Source of the DNA: Caldifarciminota bacterium UBA2202
Lineage (GTDB): Bacteria; Hydrothermota; 32-111
Assembly: GCA_002327905.1 (NCBI GenBank)
Contig: DCUY01000038.1
Span: forward strand, 1-48,871
DNA length: 48,871 nt
Reading direction: 5' to 3'
This document shows, in pieces, positions 34,572 through 43,103 of this stretch (positions are counted from its first letter, which is position 1; every line of letters begins with the position of its first letter). The notes beneath the pieces were generated by a model, which saw only the letters and a list, made by a program, of their open reading frames with translations, searched no databases and was not told the origin of the DNA. A program made the position numbers and the translations under genes.

Positions 34572-35578
34572 TCAACCTCGCCCTTGACAACTCCCTTTTC
34601 AGTGATTATTGATGTGATGTATTCTGCGGGAGTGACATCAAATGCCGGATTGTAAACATTCTTTGCAGTTGATATTTTACATGCGCCTATATGCGTCACC
34701 TCTTCATTTTTTCTGAGTTCAATCTCTATATTCTTTCCGGAATTTATTTTTTTGTCAAAAGTTGTTGTCGGAGCCACAACATGAAACGGAACCTTATGAT
34801 GAAATGCCAAAAAGGCGCTTTCAAATGTTCCTATCTTATTTGCAGTATCTCCATTGAGAGCTATCCTGTCGGCGCCCACCATTACAATGTCTATTTTCCT
34901 GTTTGAAAAGAGATGCCCGCGCATATTATCAGTTATAAGAGTGTATGGAATATTCATCTTCTCAAGCTCGTACACAGTGAGCCGCCCGCCCTGAAGAAGA
35001 GGCCTTGTCTCAGGCACATAAACATGGAAAGCGGTCTTGTTTTCAAATGCTTTGAATATCACTCCGAGTGCTGTTCCTATTCCCGGTGTTGCAAGCATTC
35101 CCGTATTGCATTGAGTCAATACATTCATTCCGCTTTTTATAAACTGTTGTCCGTATTCAGCCATTTTCAGGCAGGTCATCTTTTCGTATTCCATCAAATC
35201 GACAGCCTCTTTCTCAATAAGCTCCCTCAATTCATCTGCATTCAAAGAGGTCTCGCTTTCAAGTTTCTCCTTTAATGCTTCGAGAGCATTGAAAATATTG
35301 ACAGCAGTGGGTCTGGCTGTTTTAAGTTTCTCAATTGCAAAAAGAGCCTTCTCTTTTATTTTTTCCTTGTCAGTCTCTGAGTAAATATATGAAGCTACCG
35401 CAAAGAGAGCAGTAACTCCTATTGCAGGAGCTCCGCGCACTTTCAGCTCTCGTATAGCTTCAAAATAATCATCAAGTTTTTTCAAACCGATATAATTCTC
35501 TTTAAGCGGAAGTTCCTTCTGATTTATTGTGACAAAAATTCCATTCTCCCATTTGAAATAAGGATTTTGCAGAGACAT
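34547..35578 (-). CDS. mtnA: Methylthioribose-1-phosphate isomerase-like
   Basis: MtnA isomerises methylthioribose-1-phosphate in methionine salvage; relatives (eIF2B-like) act on ribose-1,5-bisphosphate or 5-deoxyribose-1-phosphate. The sequence has VRGAPAIGV, TQCNTG (catalytic Cys157) and GADRIALNGDTANKIGT (catalytic Asp237). The 343-residue length is usual. ATG 35578 is chosen because AGGGG lies 8 nt upstream; a GTG two codons earlier overlaps that site. No other methionine salvage gene is nearby, and the neighbours are sugar and glycan genes, so a salvage or sugar-phosphate role is unproven. Confidence 0.88.
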   Translation of the reverse strand: MSLQNPYFKWENGIFVTINQKELPLKENYIGLKKLDDYFEAIRELKVRGAPAIGVTALFAVASYIYSETDKEKIKEKALFAIEKLKTARPTAVNIFNALEALKEKLESETSLNADELRELIEKEAVDLMEYEKMTCLKMAEYGQQFIKSGMNVLTQCNTGMLATPGIGTALGVIFKAFENKTAFHVYVPETRPLLQGGRLTVYELEKMNIPYTLITDNMRGHLFSNRKIDIVMVGADRIALNGDTANKIGTFESAFLAFHHKVPFHVVAPTTTFDKKINSGKNIEIELRKNEEVTHIGACKISTAKNVYNPAFDVTPAEYITSIITEKGVVKGEVECIKQLLF

Positions 35579-35580
35579 CT

Positions 35581-36777
35581 TCACCCCTTATATGTATTAA
35601 AAAGCCTTGAATAAAGCATCTTCAGATTCTTCTCCTGAATCTCCCATGAGAGCAGATTCTTTATCCTCTCGTAACCGTATTCTGCCATTTTCATTCTTCT
35701 CTTCTCGTCACTTAAAAGCATTGATATTGCATTTGCAAATTCCTCAATATTATTATCTTTTACATAAACAGCGCTCTCCATCGCAGAGTAACGCGCCTCC
35801 TTCAAATCAAATGATACTATCGGATTTTTAGTCGCCATAAATTCCATCACTTTGTTCATAGTAGAATGGTCATTGAGAGGATTGTAAGGGTCAGGAGATG
35901 CCGCCGCATCAGCTGTTGACAGGTAATCCATTGCCGGTGCGTCAGGGATTCTTCCGGTAAAACGGATAAAATCAGTAATTTTCAATTCGACTGACAATTG
36001 CTTGAGATAATCGAAATCATCTCCCTTTCCGATAAGCACAAAGAGAGTATCTTTTCTGTTGAGCTTATGGACAAAATAGTCGATGGAACGTATAAGATAA
36101 TCTACTCCGTCCTGAACGCCCATTATTCCTATATAACAGACCATGTATTCAAAACCCTCTTTCAGTTTTTCATTAATTCCCGTGAAGTGGAATTTTCTTA
36201 AGTCAGGGCCGTTTCTCACAATCACGACTTCTCTTTTATTTCCACGCTTCTGCGCAATCTCTTTGTATGTGCGGTTTGTCGCTATGACTACATCTGATGA
36301 CTTGTAAGTGAGGTATTCAAAGAGAACCTGCACCAAATAAAACTTGTCCTTCCTTTCATCTCTGAATCTTGAAAGGTATGATTCAGGAGTGAGGTCATGC
36401 TGGTCAAATACTGTCTTCTTCCCGAATATTCTGAAAAGCGCAAGTACAGGGAAGAATATGTCAGGCGGATTAGCCACATGAACCGCATCAAAATTCTTTG
36501 TCAGGAGAATCTTCAATGAAATAATAAAAGTGAAAAAAATCGACATGAAATATTCCAGAAGATAATCGAATCTGCTTTTTGAATCGACAATTAGAGGATA
36601 TCTGTAAACATGAATGCCTTCAACAATTTCAAAAGCGAGATTGTCCCTCTCGTGCCCCTTCGGACATATTACCAAGACATTATAGCCCGCCTCTTTCATT
36701 GTGACTGCCTCTCTGTAAACCCTTCTGTCAAAAGGGAATGAAAGATTCTCTACAATAAAGAGTATGCTTCTTGCCAT
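35581..36777 (-). CDS. Glycosyltransferase family 4
   Basis: The 398-residue GT-B enzyme starts MARSILFIVENLSFPFDRRVYREA and has FDQHDLTPE, the donor-binding RFTGRIPDAPAMDYLSTADAAASPDPYNPLNDHS and GYERIKNLLSW near the end. GT4 enzymes move a sugar from a nucleotide donor to a polysaccharide or lipid. Substrate unknown. It overlaps the upstream alpha/alpha-barrel gene by one base (TAATG) and lies 2 bp before mtnA, so it is in one operon. Confidence 0.85.
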   Translation of the reverse strand: MARSILFIVENLSFPFDRRVYREAVTMKEAGYNVLVICPKGHERDNLAFEIVEGIHVYRYPLIVDSKSRFDYLLEYFMSIFFTFIISLKILLTKNFDAVHVANPPDIFFPVLALFRIFGKKTVFDQHDLTPESYLSRFRDERKDKFYLVQVLFEYLTYKSSDVVIATNRTYKEIAQKRGNKREVVIVRNGPDLRKFHFTGINEKLKEGFEYMVCYIGIMGVQDGVDYLIRSIDYFVHKLNRKDTLFVLIGKGDDFDYLKQLSVELKITDFIRFTGRIPDAPAMDYLSTADAAASPDPYNPLNDHSTMNKVMEFMATKNPIVSFDLKEARYSAMESAVYVKDNNIEEFANAISMLLSDEKRRMKMAEYGYERIKNLLSWEIQEKNLKMLYSRLFNTYKG

Positions 36778-37910
36778 TAGAGAGCCTCAGCAAGTCTTCC
36801 GAGAGCCCTAAGCATTGTTCCCTGCGCCCAGTGCATCATAGGTGTCCTGTTTTCGCCATTTTTGTATTTTCTGAAATAGAATGCGCCATCCTCACCCTGC
36901 ATATTTTTAATAGTCCACAAAGCCACTGCATTCGCCTTCTCAATGTCTTTGAAATTCACAAGGGTCTCTATGGACTGGGACGCGCATTGTATGTCAACAG
37001 GATAGGTCTTGTCAAAATAATATTTTGGTATGTCTCCTTCAAAGAAATTCTTTCTGTAATAATCAAATCCCCTTTTTATCTTTTCATCAAAGCCGGAGTC
37101 TCCTGATGCATCTCTGTATCTCAAAAATGCATCAAGCACATAACCTGTATGGAAATTGTCAACCCACCTCATATCCTTTCTCTGTCCGTACCACCAAGAT
37201 CCGTCTTCAAGCTGATGCTTTGCAGTATAAGCCATTGAAAGCTTGTCAATCTGCTCAGTTCTGATTCCCGATGATTTGTTTGCCTGCGCAAGAAATGATG
37301 CTCCTATGACATTTGCATTGTGAACGTTCTTCTTCTGTTTAGGGATGTAACTTATGCAGAAAGTGTTCTCCTCATCGTAAAGAGGAAGGTCTTCTATTAT
37401 GAATTTAGCCGTTTTCTTGATTGCATCAAGGTAGATTTCTTTTTTAGTGGCATTATAATATTCAACAAGTATGGAGCCGATAAGGCCTGTCCAGACAACA
37501 GTGGGGACTCCCTTGGGAAGATAGAATACTCTTGAAACATAATCAAAATGATTTCCCCATGAATAATTATTGAAATAGGGAGAGCGGTTTTCAATCACCC
37601 ACTTCATAAGATCCTCTCCCTCTATCAAAAGATTTTCGTCTTTAGTCTTTCTATATTTTGAAAGAAGCCCTGAGGCGCAGAATGCAACTCCTTTTGTAGA
37701 GCGGGCTTTCCCAATTCCTAAAAGAGGCCTAACATTGAACGGGAGCCGGCGCACTGTCTGCTGAAGACCTATCCGAAGGTATTTGTTTTTAAAAGTGAGT
37801 ATGTTCAGGTATGAATTAAGTCCGTCAAAAGGGTCATATCCTTTGTAATCATTCTTCTTGAGGTAAGAGCGGACTTTTTCAAAGGATTCTAAAATCCTCT
37901 CAGAGTTCAA
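36777..37910 (-). CDS. Alpha/alpha-barrel (six-hairpin) glycan-related protein
   Basis: The 377-residue protein has repeated helical hairpins with aromatic turns (SPYFNNYSWGNHFDYVSRV, LEDGSWWYGQRKDMRWVDNFHTGYVLDAF, IQCASQSIETLVNF), typical of (alpha/alpha)6 barrels of glycosidases, epimerases and lyases. Relatives in capsule loci are often mislabelled as delta-aminolevulinic acid dehydratase. Catalytic residues cannot be assigned. Start TTG 37910 is chosen for GGGAG seven bases upstream. It overlaps the dehydrogenase stop by 11 bp. Confidence 0.7.
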   Translation of the reverse strand: MNSERILESFEKVRSYLKKNDYKGYDPFDGLNSYLNILTFKNKYLRIGLQQTVRRLPFNVRPLLGIGKARSTKGVAFCASGLLSKYRKTKDENLLIEGEDLMKWVIENRSPYFNNYSWGNHFDYVSRVFYLPKGVPTVVWTGLIGSILVEYYNATKKEIYLDAIKKTAKFIIEDLPLYDEENTFCISYIPKQKKNVHNANVIGASFLAQANKSSGIRTEQIDKLSMAYTAKHQLEDGSWWYGQRKDMRWVDNFHTGYVLDAFLRYRDASGDSGFDEKIKRGFDYYRKNFFEGDIPKYYFDKTYPVDIQCASQSIETLVNFKDIEKANAVALWTIKNMQGEDGAFYFRKYKNGENRTPMMHWAQGTMLRALGRLAEAL

Positions 37911-40041
37911 TTTTCACTCCCTTGTCAGCAGACTCTATAGCTTTGAATGCAATCATTGAGACTAAATAAATGTAATCCATTGTGAATGGGTTTGCCTCTT
38001 TGCCTTTAATGATTTCAGAGAGGATGTGCATCTCCTCCTTGTGCCCTTTTCCGCTGTTTGAGAGGGAAATCTTTGACTTGGAATTATTTCTGTAGAGAGT
38101 CAAATTCTTAAAATTATTCAATATGCACGACTGCATTGATGATGACATTTCAATAAATTCCTTCGGCAGGGATTTGTCTCCGAATGTAAAATAGAGTATG
38201 TCGGCAACCGATCCATCCTCAAATTCCAGAATGATATTCATATTGTCCTTTGTCTTCATGTCTTTTCTCGCGCTGCCTGTAAATATTCCCGTCACTCTCA
38301 CAGGTTTTTTGTCTATGAGGAAGAGCGCAGTGTCTATGAAATGCCCCGCCTCTCCTATGACTCTGTTACCCTCTTCAATATCATTGTACCAGTTTGTCTT
38401 CTCCATATATCCTGCATTTATTCTGTAATAAAGATGCTTCGGCTGTTCAATATTTTTAAATGCAGATTTCATTTTTATTATTGCCTGAGAGAATCTTCTG
38501 TTGTATCCTATAAATATATCCCCGGAAGAATTTTTTCTCGCCTCAATAATATCTTTAAGCTCCTCTTCGCTGAGTGCAGGCGGTTTTTCGCAGTAAACGA
38601 ATTTACAGGCTTTAAGTCCTTTGATTATATTTGACGCATGAGAGGAGTGTCTTGTCAGAATCATAAGAAGATTGACATCTTTGTCATTTATAACTTCATC
38701 TGCATTTGTGGAAATCTTTGAAAAACCGAATTTTCTTCTGCTGTCTTCCGCTGAGAGTCCCGTTGCTGTTGACAATGAATAAAACTCAAGGTCATTCTCT
38801 TTCTGCAGTTCGGGGAAGAGCATTGTCTTTGCAAAATTTCCGCTTCCCACCACTCCTATTTTCACTTTTGCATTTGACTCGGGTTTTTTGAAATCAAAAG
38901 ACCTTTTCAACTCGGAGGCGGGATTGTATGAGAACACAACTGAGAGATATTTTGATTTCGATTCTCCTATGGAATTATAGAAGTCTGCTGATTTTGAAAA
39001 ATCCATTGTCTGGGATATTATGTAATCCACATCTATCTTTTTGTCTTCAAGCATATCGGTAAATGTCTTCATATTTCTCTGCTCGGTGAATCTCACATAA
39101 GAAATAGGATAATCTATTGAATGCTCTTCATAGAGAGGGTCATATCTTCCCGGTCCGTAAGAGCGGGACATATATATATTCATCTCCTTGTCATAGTATG
39201 GCTGCCACGGGATGTCCATTTTTGTAATTCCTATGTCAACCAGACGGCCTCTGTCGCGGATTATCTTCGGCGCAAGGTCAATGGGCTGATTTGATTTTGT
39301 GCCTGATGTCAAGAATACCGCATCAAGGCCGAACCCGTCTGTTAAAGCCATTGCGGATTCAATGGCATTGTCGCGCGAGGGGACAGAGCCGGCATTCGCC
39401 CCGTGTGCCAAAGAGAGTTTTACCCTCTCTTCTGCAATATCAATCGCCATAACCCTTAAACCGCTCGCTCTTGCTATCTGAAGCATCAATTGTCCGATGA
39501 GCCCCATTCCTATTATTCCTATTGTCTCTCCGAACTGAAGATTCGCCTGTCTTAATCCCTGAATCGCAATAGCCGCTACAGTAGCCATTGATGCATGTTT
39601 CAAATCGACTTTATCCGATATTTTTACGCAGAGATTTTCAGGAACATAATTGAATTCAGCATGAGTAGCATAATTTCCTCCACCTGCCGCCACCCTGTCT
39701 CCGATCTTGAGATGCGATACATTTGAACCTGTCTCAACCACAACTCCTGACATTGCATATCCGAGAGGTGTCATTGAGTCAAGCTTATTCATAACCTTTC
39801 TGTATGCCGCCTCAAGCCCGAGCTGTTTCACAGTGTCCAAAACCTGCTTAACCTGCTCAGGCTTTGCCCATGCCTTGTCAAGAAGATTCATCTTTCCATT
39901 CTCGACTTTCATGGATTCAGTGCCCATTGAGACAAGTGAAAAATGCGTCTTAATTACGACTCCGTTTTTTTTGCATGACGGTGCAGGCGCATCAACAATC
40001 TCAATTTTCCCGGATTTCATATTTTGTGATATTGACAGCAT
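37900..40041 (-). CDS. Bi-domain dehydrogenase: MDR plus Gfo/Idh/MocA
   Basis: The 713-residue fusion has an N-terminal zinc-type alcohol dehydrogenase-like domain (about 1-350; GDRVAAGGGNYATHAEF, GIIGMGLIGQLMLQIARASG) and a C-terminal Gfo/Idh/MocA domain (about 385-713; VGSGNFAKTMLFPEL, VYCEKPPALSEEE, GEAGHFIDTALFLID). Such fusions occur in polysaccharide loci and probably oxidise or reduce a sugar nucleotide. It is first in the minus-strand operon. ATG 40041 follows AAGGAG; the frame runs 8 codons further upstream without a better start. Confidence 0.85.
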   Translation of the reverse strand: MLSISQNMKSGKIEIVDAPAPSCKKNGVVIKTHFSLVSMGTESMKVENGKMNLLDKAWAKPEQVKQVLDTVKQLGLEAAYRKVMNKLDSMTPLGYAMSGVVVETGSNVSHLKIGDRVAAGGGNYATHAEFNYVPENLCVKISDKVDLKHASMATVAAIAIQGLRQANLQFGETIGIIGMGLIGQLMLQIARASGLRVMAIDIAEERVKLSLAHGANAGSVPSRDNAIESAMALTDGFGLDAVFLTSGTKSNQPIDLAPKIIRDRGRLVDIGITKMDIPWQPYYDKEMNIYMSRSYGPGRYDPLYEEHSIDYPISYVRFTEQRNMKTFTDMLEDKKIDVDYIISQTMDFSKSADFYNSIGESKSKYLSVVFSYNPASELKRSFDFKKPESNAKVKIGVVGSGNFAKTMLFPELQKENDLEFYSLSTATGLSAEDSRRKFGFSKISTNADEVINDKDVNLLMILTRHSSHASNIIKGLKACKFVYCEKPPALSEEELKDIIEARKNSSGDIFIGYNRRFSQAIIKMKSAFKNIEQPKHLYYRINAGYMEKTNWYNDIEEGNRVIGEAGHFIDTALFLIDKKPVRVTGIFTGSARKDMKTKDNMNIILEFEDGSVADILYFTFGDKSLPKEFIEMSSSMQSCILNNFKNLTLYRNNSKSKISLSNSGKGHKEEMHILSEIIKGKEANPFTMDYIYLVSMIAFKAIESADKGVKIEL

Positions 40042-40369
40042 AAAACTCCTTCTTTTAATAAACATTATATTTTAACATTTATACATAAAATATCAATAGA
40101 AAAAAATAGGGGGTGGTGCATGTTTTTCATGTTTATAGGCAATAAAGGCCAAATGGTAATATACTTACAACGGATTGCATGGATACCATTACAACAATCT
40201 GAAGGTAAAGGATGAAAAAAAATCAATTAGAAGCGCCATCTTTTCTTCTTCAAATTAAAAATAATAAAAAGAGAGCAAGTTGGGGGACAGGATGCGAATA
40301 AACCCCACAAACAAAAACTACTTGACAAGATATATATTAACAGTATTATTGGATAAAATAAGGAGAGAT
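40042..40369. other. Intergenic stretch between divergent transcription units
   Basis: This 328-bp stretch holds the promoter of the lipoprotein gene (40322-40349). Elsewhere are a sequence reading GGGGTGGTGCATGTTTTTCATG near 40110, vaguely like the 28-bp repeat, an inverted repeat AATGGTA/TACCATT (40152-40158 / 40184-40190), and a GGGGGACAGG string near 40283. No gene longer than 29 codons is present. Confidence 0.5.
40322..40349 (+). promoter_or_regulatory. Promoter of the discoidin-like lipoprotein gene
   Basis: TTGACA (40322-40327), 16-nt spacer, TATTAT (40344-40349), 20 nt before ATG 40370, with AGGAGAG between. Confidence 0.78.
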
Positions 40370-41488
40370 ATGAAAAAAACATTCTTTATTTCTCTGTTAG
40401 CGGTATTTTTAATTTCCTGCAATCTCGGACCATCAGCAGAGTACGGACCTGACGACACTGTCACAATAAGCGGAACATGCATTGATGCTGATTCGACTGA
40501 TTATGACGATATGGAGGTGGGGTTGTGGATTGCATCTCCTGAATCATGGGTGACTGATTTTTTTGGACTCACTCCTTCGACTTATACTGTAACAGACACT
40601 TTCGGCTACTATGAGTTTTTAAGGAAGGGGCGCGACTTTACAGATGACAATGGAGCAACATACAAAGTGGCAGTAATGAATTACAATACGAATCTTCCGT
40701 ATGAGCCGCACACAAGAATTGATTTTTACCCGCTCCATATTGAAAATAGTGTGCCGGAACTTAAACTATGGAATGCAAACTGCAATTTTTCATTTACAAA
40801 TGAAATGGTCGATTTTGCATTTGAAGGTGTTGGCAAAGTGGGAGAGGCGGATATAGATTCATACAGATTTGAAGTGAAGGCGAAGATCGACGGAATAGGT
40901 TATAATCTGTGGCAGGAAAAAGTGGATGAGAATGATGAAATATCTCTTCCGAGGTACCTGTTCGGAGGAAACCAATATCTCGGATGGAGAATGGTTGCAG
41001 AAAAGAAGGCTCCCTCTGACGCTGATTTCGGATATATTTATATGTCAGAGACAGACACTTCTGCTATAGCCCTCACAGGATACACTATCATCTCTTTAGG
41101 AAAGAACTGTTTCAGAGAGGCTACTCCTGATACAATAAAGACACTCACTGACGGAGGCTTCGGCCCGTATCCGTCATACGCGCTTTCAATAGGTTCAACG
41201 GATGTATCATGGATTGTCCTTGATTTAGGGCAGGTTTACGATTCCATTTTTGCAGTAGCAGTATATGGAATAGGCCATTCAGGCACAGCAGGAAAATATT
41301 ATTTGATATTTGATGATGACACGACTGACGGCTGGGGAGAGAAGGCAGATTCAGTATCAATGAATGAAGACTATTTTTATTTTGAAAATCTCAATGCCAG
41401 CGCCAGATTTGTAAGAATCGAACTAAGCGCAATATCAGGAATGGGAATAGGATATTGCAGGGAAATAAGCGTCTTTAAGAAAAATTAG
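40370..41488 (+). CDS. Lipoprotein with C-terminal discoidin-like domain
   Basis: The 372-residue product has a lipoprotein signal (MKKTFFISLLAVFLISC, Cys17). An internal beta-rich region follows (VTISGTCIDADSTDYDDMEVGLWI, carboxypeptidase-regulatory-like). The last 120 residues resemble an F5/8-type C (discoidin) domain: SWIVLDLGQVYDSIFAVAVYG and ASARFVRIELSAISGMGIGYCREISVF. Such domains bind carbohydrates or surfaces. Start ATG 40370 follows AGGAGAG; the frame extends 30 codons upstream through the promoter, which is not credible. Function unknown. Confidence 0.75.
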   Translation: MKKTFFISLLAVFLISCNLGPSAEYGPDDTVTISGTCIDADSTDYDDMEVGLWIASPESWVTDFFGLTPSTYTVTDTFGYYEFLRKGRDFTDDNGATYKVAVMNYNTNLPYEPHTRIDFYPLHIENSVPELKLWNANCNFSFTNEMVDFAFEGVGKVGEADIDSYRFEVKAKIDGIGYNLWQEKVDENDEISLPRYLFGGNQYLGWRMVAEKKAPSDADFGYIYMSETDTSAIALTGYTIISLGKNCFREATPDTIKTLTDGGFGPYPSYALSIGSTDVSWIVLDLGQVYDSIFAVAVYGIGHSGTAGKYYLIFDDDTTDGWGEKADSVSMNEDYFYFENLNASARFVRIELSAISGMGIGYCREISVFKKN

Positions 41489-41509
41489 AAATGTTTCAAA
41501 GGAGGCAGA

Positions 41510-42100
41510 ATGAACAGCGTAAAATTCAATGTTGATTTTCCGCAGGAACTCTCCCGTGGCAAACTTCTGTTGAAGACATTCTTAGGATGGCTCTACATCG
41601 GTATTCCGCACGGAATAATTCTCGGCATTCTCGGATTCATCGCGAGCGTCATGACATTTTTGGCATGGTGGGTTATACTCTTCACAGGCAAATATCCGAA
41701 AGGCATGTTTGATTTTGTTGTGAATGTAATGAAGTGGGGCTACAGAGTGACTGCATATATGGGATTAATGACGGATGTTATGCCTCCGTATGCAATGGAG
41801 AGCCCCGAAAGCCCTGTTAAACTCGAAATAGTCTATCCGGAATCTTTATCAAGAGGCAAACTTCTGTTAAAGACATTCTTCGGATGGCTCTATGTGGGAA
41901 TACCGCATGGAATAATTCTCGGAGTACTCGGCATTCTCGCGGAACTGATAATATTCATCTGCTGGTTCATAATTCTCTTCACAGGAAAATTTCCTGAGGG
42001 AATGTTCAAACTCGTTGTCGGTTATTTCAGATGGGCGACAAGAGTCGGAGCTTACTACGGACTTATGACTGACGAGTATCCTCCGTTCAGTTTGGATTAA
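41510..42100 (+). CDS. Tandem-duplicated DUF4389 membrane protein
   Basis: The 196-residue protein consists of two nearly identical halves (about 5-98 and 103-196). Each has (E)LSRGKLLLKTF-x-GWLY-x-GIPHGIILG, a hydrophobic hairpin, a WFIILFTGK-like segment and G-x-MTD-x-PPF/Y. The DUF4389 family is a small multi-pass membrane protein of unknown function. The halves differ at only about a quarter of positions, so the duplication is fairly recent or under strong constraint. AAAGGAGG precedes the ATG. Confidence 0.85.
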   Translation: MNSVKFNVDFPQELSRGKLLLKTFLGWLYIGIPHGIILGILGFIASVMTFLAWWVILFTGKYPKGMFDFVVNVMKWGYRVTAYMGLMTDVMPPYAMESPESPVKLEIVYPESLSRGKLLLKTFFGWLYVGIPHGIILGVLGILAELIIFICWFIILFTGKFPEGMFKLVVGYFRWATRVGAYYGLMTDEYPPFSLD

Positions 42101-42138
42101 AAGATTATTCAGGGTCTGTGCGGCCTGTGAATTTTAAT

Positions 42139-42165
42139 AAGAGACGCCCGATTAGGGTGTCTCTT
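42139..42165. terminator. Hairpin between convergent genes
   Basis: AAGAGACGCCC (42139-42149), loop GATTA, GGGTGTCTCTT (42155-42165): an 11-bp stem with one G-U pair. It sits between the convergent DUF4389 gene and the lamin-tail protein gene, as expected of a bidirectional terminator, although the flanking T/A runs are short. Confidence 0.6.
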
Positions 42166-42200
42166 ATATAAATGCGAGGAATACTCTAAATAAACTAAAT

Positions 42201-43010
42201 TTACATCGAAATCAATTTTGTCCTAAAAAAATATTTGGAAATTCTGCAATTGATGAAATATATTCCTGATTTCAAATATACATTTTTTAATACAGCCTTT
42301 GAATCTCTAAAACCGATTTTATCGGAAATGATGATTCTGCCTGATAAATCATAAATTGATATATCTCCGGCTCCGTTTAACGGAATATCAGTTGAAAAAA
42401 TAATTTCCGAATAATTTAAATCTGCGTAGAAATTGCTGTTTGTATTTTTTCTCTTCTCCGATTCAATTACACCAGTGACAACTGCGGAATCATTATACAA
42501 TTCAATAAAACTATAAAGGTAATTTCCTGTTCCGGCAGTATCCGTGAATTCCGTTATCACCATTCCTGCGTCATGGCCTCCTCCTACAAAAACTCCCGGC
42601 GACGCGCTACTTGAAGGTAAAAGAGTGAAAGTGCAAACATTGGAAGAATCCCTCTGCATACATTTGTCGCTGTTTGAAGACCGGGGCATCGTGGTGTCCT
42701 GCAGGACTCCCGAGCTGTCATAGAGCGAGTAAGTCTCTCTTCCTGTGATTTTCGGAATTACAGGAGATACGGAATCAAGGAAGATGTCATTCGCCCCAAG
42801 AGTGATTCCCCAAAAAGATTCAAACTCCGATTGCGTCTTATTGCCTCTGCATATAATCAGATAACCGCCCTCAGGAATGAGTACATCCCCGAAAGTGTAT
42901 GTGATTGAAGAACTGTCTTGAACCAATTTCCAGCTGTTAAGATTGATATCGGCAGAAAAAACAATTAAAGATAGAATAAAGACAGAAAATGTTAAAATCA
43001 ACCTTTTCAT
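42201..43010 (-). CDS. Secreted lamin-tail-domain protein with sorting tail
   Basis: A signal peptide (about 1-20) is followed by a lamin-tail-like beta domain (LNSWKLVQDSSSITYTFGDVLIPEGGYLIICRGN), a low-complexity middle, and a C-terminal ISIYDLSGRIII ... LKSGIYFINCR tail that resembles type IX type-A sorting domains. It is probably surface-exposed. Function unknown. ATG 43010 follows GGAGG. The product has 269 residues. Confidence 0.75.
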   Translation of the reverse strand: MKRLILTFSVFILSLIVFSADINLNSWKLVQDSSSITYTFGDVLIPEGGYLIICRGNKTQSEFESFWGITLGANDIFLDSVSPVIPKITGRETYSLYDSSGVLQDTTMPRSSNSDKCMQRDSSNVCTFTLLPSSSASPGVFVGGGHDAGMVITEFTDTAGTGNYLYSFIELYNDSAVVTGVIESEKRKNTNSNFYADLNYSEIIFSTDIPLNGAGDISIYDLSGRIIISDKIGFRDSKAVLKNVYLKSGIYFINCRISKYFFRTKLISM

Positions 43011-43069
43011 AAATCCTCCTTTTTTTCTATTTTACACTGAAAAAATAAAAAAAACAAGAACCGTCCCTC

Positions 43070-43097
43070 TTTACTTTTTTTGTATGTTTAATATCAT
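43070..43097 (+). promoter_or_regulatory. Promoter of lptF, leaderless
   Basis: TTTACT (43070-43075), 16-nt spacer, TATCAT (43092-43097). ATG 43104 is 6 nt after the -10. The -35 match is moderate. No Shine-Dalgarno sequence precedes the ATG. Confidence 0.5.
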
Positions 43098-43103
43098 TGC
43101 ATT

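Noticed and set aside
40212..40301. 29-codon frame MKKNQLEAPSFLLQIKNNKK... with AAAGG before it
   Set aside because: Too short, no match to a known family, and it ends in the GGGGGACAGG string. A fragment of a lost gene is possible but cannot be supported.
42139..42165. Possible riboswitch or small RNA
   Set aside because: A single stem between convergent genes is explained by a terminator.
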